From assembly GCA_045545665.1 (NCBI GenBank), contig JAZQBL010000001.1, positions 29,790 to 93,789 on the forward strand: a stretch of DNA of 64,000 nt, given 5' to 3'. Positions 62,224 to 64,000 of this stretch are shown here, in pieces; within the stretch, counting starts at the first letter, position 1, and every line of letters begins with the position of its first letter. The DNA comes from RGIG7213 sp045545665. Lineage in GTDB: Bacteria; Bacillota; Clostridia; Oscillospirales; CAG-272. Below the pieces are notes generated by a model, which saw nothing but the letters and a program-made list of their open reading frames with translations, was not told where the DNA came from and did not search any database. The position numbers and the translations under genes were made by a program.

Positions 62224-63087
62224 ATGTCAAGAATTAATATAATTAACCCCAAAGCCGGTAAAGGTCTTGCCGAAAAATTTGTAAATGAAGGCGAAGAAGT
62301 TGTTTACACAACTTGCATAGGTGATGCCGAGCGCATTGCATATGAAATATGCAACGAAAACGAAAATGCTCATTTGACTGTTTACGGCGGAGACGGAACT
62401 ATTAACGAAGCTGTAAACGGTATTATCAAAGCAAAATATGCCGATTCGGCAACTCTTTCTGCTTATCCTGCAGGTACGGGAAATGATTTTTTGAGAATTG
62501 ACAAAAAGAAGACCGTTCTTTGTGATGTCGGTAAGTATAATGACAGATATTTTATCAATATGCTTAACATAGGATTTGACTGTGACGTCGTTATCAAAAC
62601 ACAAAAAATGAAGAAAAAACCCCTTATTTCTGGAAGTATGGCGTACATTTTGAGTGTTTTGGGAAGATTTTTTAAAAAATTCGGACAGAAAATGTCTATA
62701 ACGCTTACAGATGAAAACGGCAATATACATTCGTTTGACGATGAATTTCTCTTGTGTATCGTTGCAAACGGTACTCATTACGGCGGAGGCTTTAATTCTT
62801 CCCCGGAATCTGACGTAACCGACGGCGTTTTGGAATTTTTGTTCGTCAAAAAAATTTCAAGACTTAAGTTTATTTCGTTGATTCTGAAATACAAAAAAGG
62901 CGCACACATAAAAGACGGAAAGGTTATTAAACAATTTGCCGACGTCGCGAAGTACATAAGATGTAAAAACGTGACTATAAAAGGTATGGAATACTACTGT
63001 GCTGACGGCGAGATAGAATATTTGAGCGATAAGGATACCCCGCTGAATATTAACGTTGTTCCGGGCGCTGTGAGATTCGCATTTTGA
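62224..63087 (+). CDS. Diacylglycerol kinase-family lipid kinase
   Basis: A 287-residue protein of the DagK/YegS family. INIINPKAGKG at the start, YGGDGTINEAVNG (GGDGT near 56-60), YPAGTGNDFLR, and VANGTHYGGGFNSSPESDVTDG in the C-terminal half are standard. Members phosphorylate diacylglycerol or related lipids at the membrane. The length is typical. CAAAGGAA precedes the ATG. It is followed by the TtcA-family gene after one base, so the two form a unit. Confidence 0.93.
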   Translation: MSRINIINPKAGKGLAEKFVNEGEEVVYTTCIGDAERIAYEICNENENAHLTVYGGDGTINEAVNGIIKAKYADSATLSAYPAGTGNDFLRIDKKKTVLCDVGKYNDRYFINMLNIGFDCDVVIKTQKMKKKPLISGSMAYILSVLGRFFKKFGQKMSITLTDENGNIHSFDDEFLLCIVANGTHYGGGFNSSPESDVTDGVLEFLFVKKISRLKFISLILKYKKGAHIKDGKVIKQFADVAKYIRCKNVTIKGMEYYCADGEIEYLSDKDTPLNINVVPGAVRFAF

Positions 63088-63088
63088 T

Positions 63089-63919
63089 ATGAAAGAACTT
63101 GATAAATGCGGTTTGGTTGAGCGCAGTATAAATAAAAAGTTTCGTAAAGGTATCTGGAACAGGTTTATTGAGGGCGTACGCAATTATAAGCTTATCCAAC
63201 CGGGCGACAAAATAGCTGTTTGTATGTCAGGCGGAAAAGATTCTATGCTCTTGGCGAAGCTTATGCAGGAGCTTCAGCGTCACAGTGACGTGCCGTTCGA
63301 GCTTGAATTTATCGTAATGGATCCCGGATACAGTCCGCAGAACCGCGAAAAGATAGTATCAAACTGTGAACTCCTCCGTGTTCCGATAAAAATTTACGAC
63401 ACAAATATATTCGCTTCAGTCGAACACATCGAAAAATCTCCCTGCTATATTTGTGCAAGGATGAGACGCGGTTATCTTTACCGCTTTGCACAAGAGCTTG
63501 GCTGTAATAAAATTGCACTCGGCCATCATTATAACGACGTCATCGAAACTGTTTTGATGGGACTTTTATACGGCGGTCAGTATCAAACGATGATGCCGAA
63601 GCTCCACTCAACTAATTTTCCCGGTATGGAGCTTATACGTCCTATGTACTGTGTCAGTGAAGATGATATAATTGCCTGGCGAAATTATAACGAGCTTGAA
63701 TTTTTGCAGTGCGCTTGCCGATTTACAGAAAAGATCGCTGATGAAAACGCTGTTATGGAATCAAAGCGGCAAGAAATGAAACGCCTCATCAAGAGTATAA
63801 AAAAGGACTATCCGCAGGTTGAGGCAAACATTTTCAAAAGCACACATAACGTAAATTTAAATACAGTTATCGGGTACAGTGTCAACGGTGAGCACGTCGA
63901 TTTTCTTGATAATTATTGA
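63089..63919 (+). CDS. TtcA-family PP-loop tRNA-thiolation protein
   Basis: A 276-residue PP-loop ATPase. SGGKDSMLLAKL (about 47-58) is the ATP-binding loop. CYICARMRRGYLY holds the CxxC pair, and FLQCACRF holds a later Cys at the place of the third iron-sulfur ligand of TtcA, which makes 2-thiocytidine-32 in tRNA. ALGHHYNDVIETVLMGLLYGG is also typical of the family. Many Clostridia carry such a TtcA-like protein of uncertain target, so I give no symbol. Its ATG is one base after the preceding stop (TGATATG), and a promoter for the tRNA follows. Confidence 0.85.
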   Translation: MKELDKCGLVERSINKKFRKGIWNRFIEGVRNYKLIQPGDKIAVCMSGGKDSMLLAKLMQELQRHSDVPFELEFIVMDPGYSPQNREKIVSNCELLRVPIKIYDTNIFASVEHIEKSPCYICARMRRGYLYRFAQELGCNKIALGHHYNDVIETVLMGLLYGGQYQTMMPKLHSTNFPGMELIRPMYCVSEDDIIAWRNYNELEFLQCACRFTEKIADENAVMESKRQEMKRLIKSIKKDYPQVEANIFKSTHNVNLNTVIGYSVNGEHVDFLDNY

Positions 63920-63927
63920 TTTTTCTA

Positions 63928-63956
63928 TTTACAAAAATATAAATGCGTGATATAAT
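63928..63956 (+). promoter_or_regulatory. Sigma-A promoter for the tRNA gene
   Basis: TTTACA (63928-63933), 17-base spacer, TATAAT (63951-63956). Start would be near 63963, about 11 bases before the tRNA. Confidence 0.75.
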
Positions 63957-63973
63957 GTTTACGTTATATCTAC

Positions 63974-64000
63974 CTACCCTTAGCTCAATTGGATAGAGTA
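63974..64000 (+). tRNA. tRNA gene, 5' part only
   Basis: A seven-base acceptor half CTACCCT (63974-63980), then TA, GCTC, AATTGGATA and GAG match positions 1-25 of a tRNA. The window ends before the anticodon. The D-loop AATTGGATAGAGTA resembles tRNA-Arg, but the amino acid cannot be stated. Confidence 0.8.

Noticed and set aside
1..64000. CRISPR arrays, prophage, insertion sequences
   Set aside because: I saw no regularly spaced direct repeats, no cas, integrase, transposase or phage structural genes.

Overview
This window looks like the chromosome of a low-to-mid GC, Gram-positive, anaerobic, probably spore-forming member of the Clostridia, perhaps an Oscillospiraceae/Ruminococcaceae-like gut organism. 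The evidence is the presence of both PolC and DnaE replicative polymerases, the Firmicutes order rpsB-tsf-pyrH-frr-uppS-cdsA-dxr-rseP-ispG-polC, a pyruvate:ferredoxin oxidoreductase, AddAB in place of RecBCD, WhiA, YlmC/YmxH, SpoIID-like and CotH-like proteins, a dockerin-bearing cell-wall enzyme, frequent TTG/GTG starts and strong Shine-Dalgarno sites. Genus-level placement is inference. I see no CRISPR array, prophage, insertion sequence or transposase.

Layout. 1-6.4 kb: a plus-strand operon (DUF5711-like propeller protein cut by the window edge, CvpA-like membrane protein, ClpE-type unfoldase, and a full-length P-type ATPase relative that has lost its catalytic motifs). 6.4-7.9 kb: a minus-strand pair, a phosphodiester glycosidase-like protein and a small membrane protein. 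7.9-8.8 kb: an accessory patch with a promoter, an inverted-repeat element, one orphan gene and a second palindromic repeat. 8.85-10.8 kb: a secreted glucosaminidase with a dockerin. 11.2-11.7 kb: HU and an RqcP-like S4 protein. 11.8-18.7 kb: a minus-strand operon of divergent topoisomerase IV B and A subunits, a small secreted protein and a SpoIID/LytB-domain protein. 18.8-28.3 kb: a repair operon (Y-family polymerase, QueG-like Fe-S protein, unknown membrane protein, AddB, AddA) behind a consensus promoter. 28.5-32.1 kb: nifJ. 32.2-39.1 kb: cardiolipin synthase, then murB-whiA-dnaE. 39.1-51.7 kb: the ribosome/isoprenoid/phospholipid cluster ending in polC. 51.6-52.4 kb: a lipoprotein/hydrolase pseudogene broken by several frameshifts. 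52.5-54.8 kb: a nucleoside-binding lipoprotein with pyrimidine-nucleoside phosphorylase. 54.9-63.9 kb: a NERD-like protein, gpsA, CotH-like lipoprotein, YlmC/YmxH, class A PBP, a tandem DUF4430 lipoprotein, a diacylglycerol kinase-family protein and a TtcA-family protein. The window ends inside a tRNA gene.

How it fits together. Most of the window is core replication, repair, translation, envelope and energy metabolism. The least ordinary parts are the pseudo-ATPase in the ClpE operon, a Y-family polymerase that may be translated from a leaderless transcript, mutually exclusive helices in the rpsB leader, an apparent ATA start for rseP, a 34-bp AT-rich palindrome before murB, a NERD protein without its usual active-site residues, and the topoisomerase IV/SpoIID-like operon. 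All functional calls are by motif recognition only; no database search was possible.
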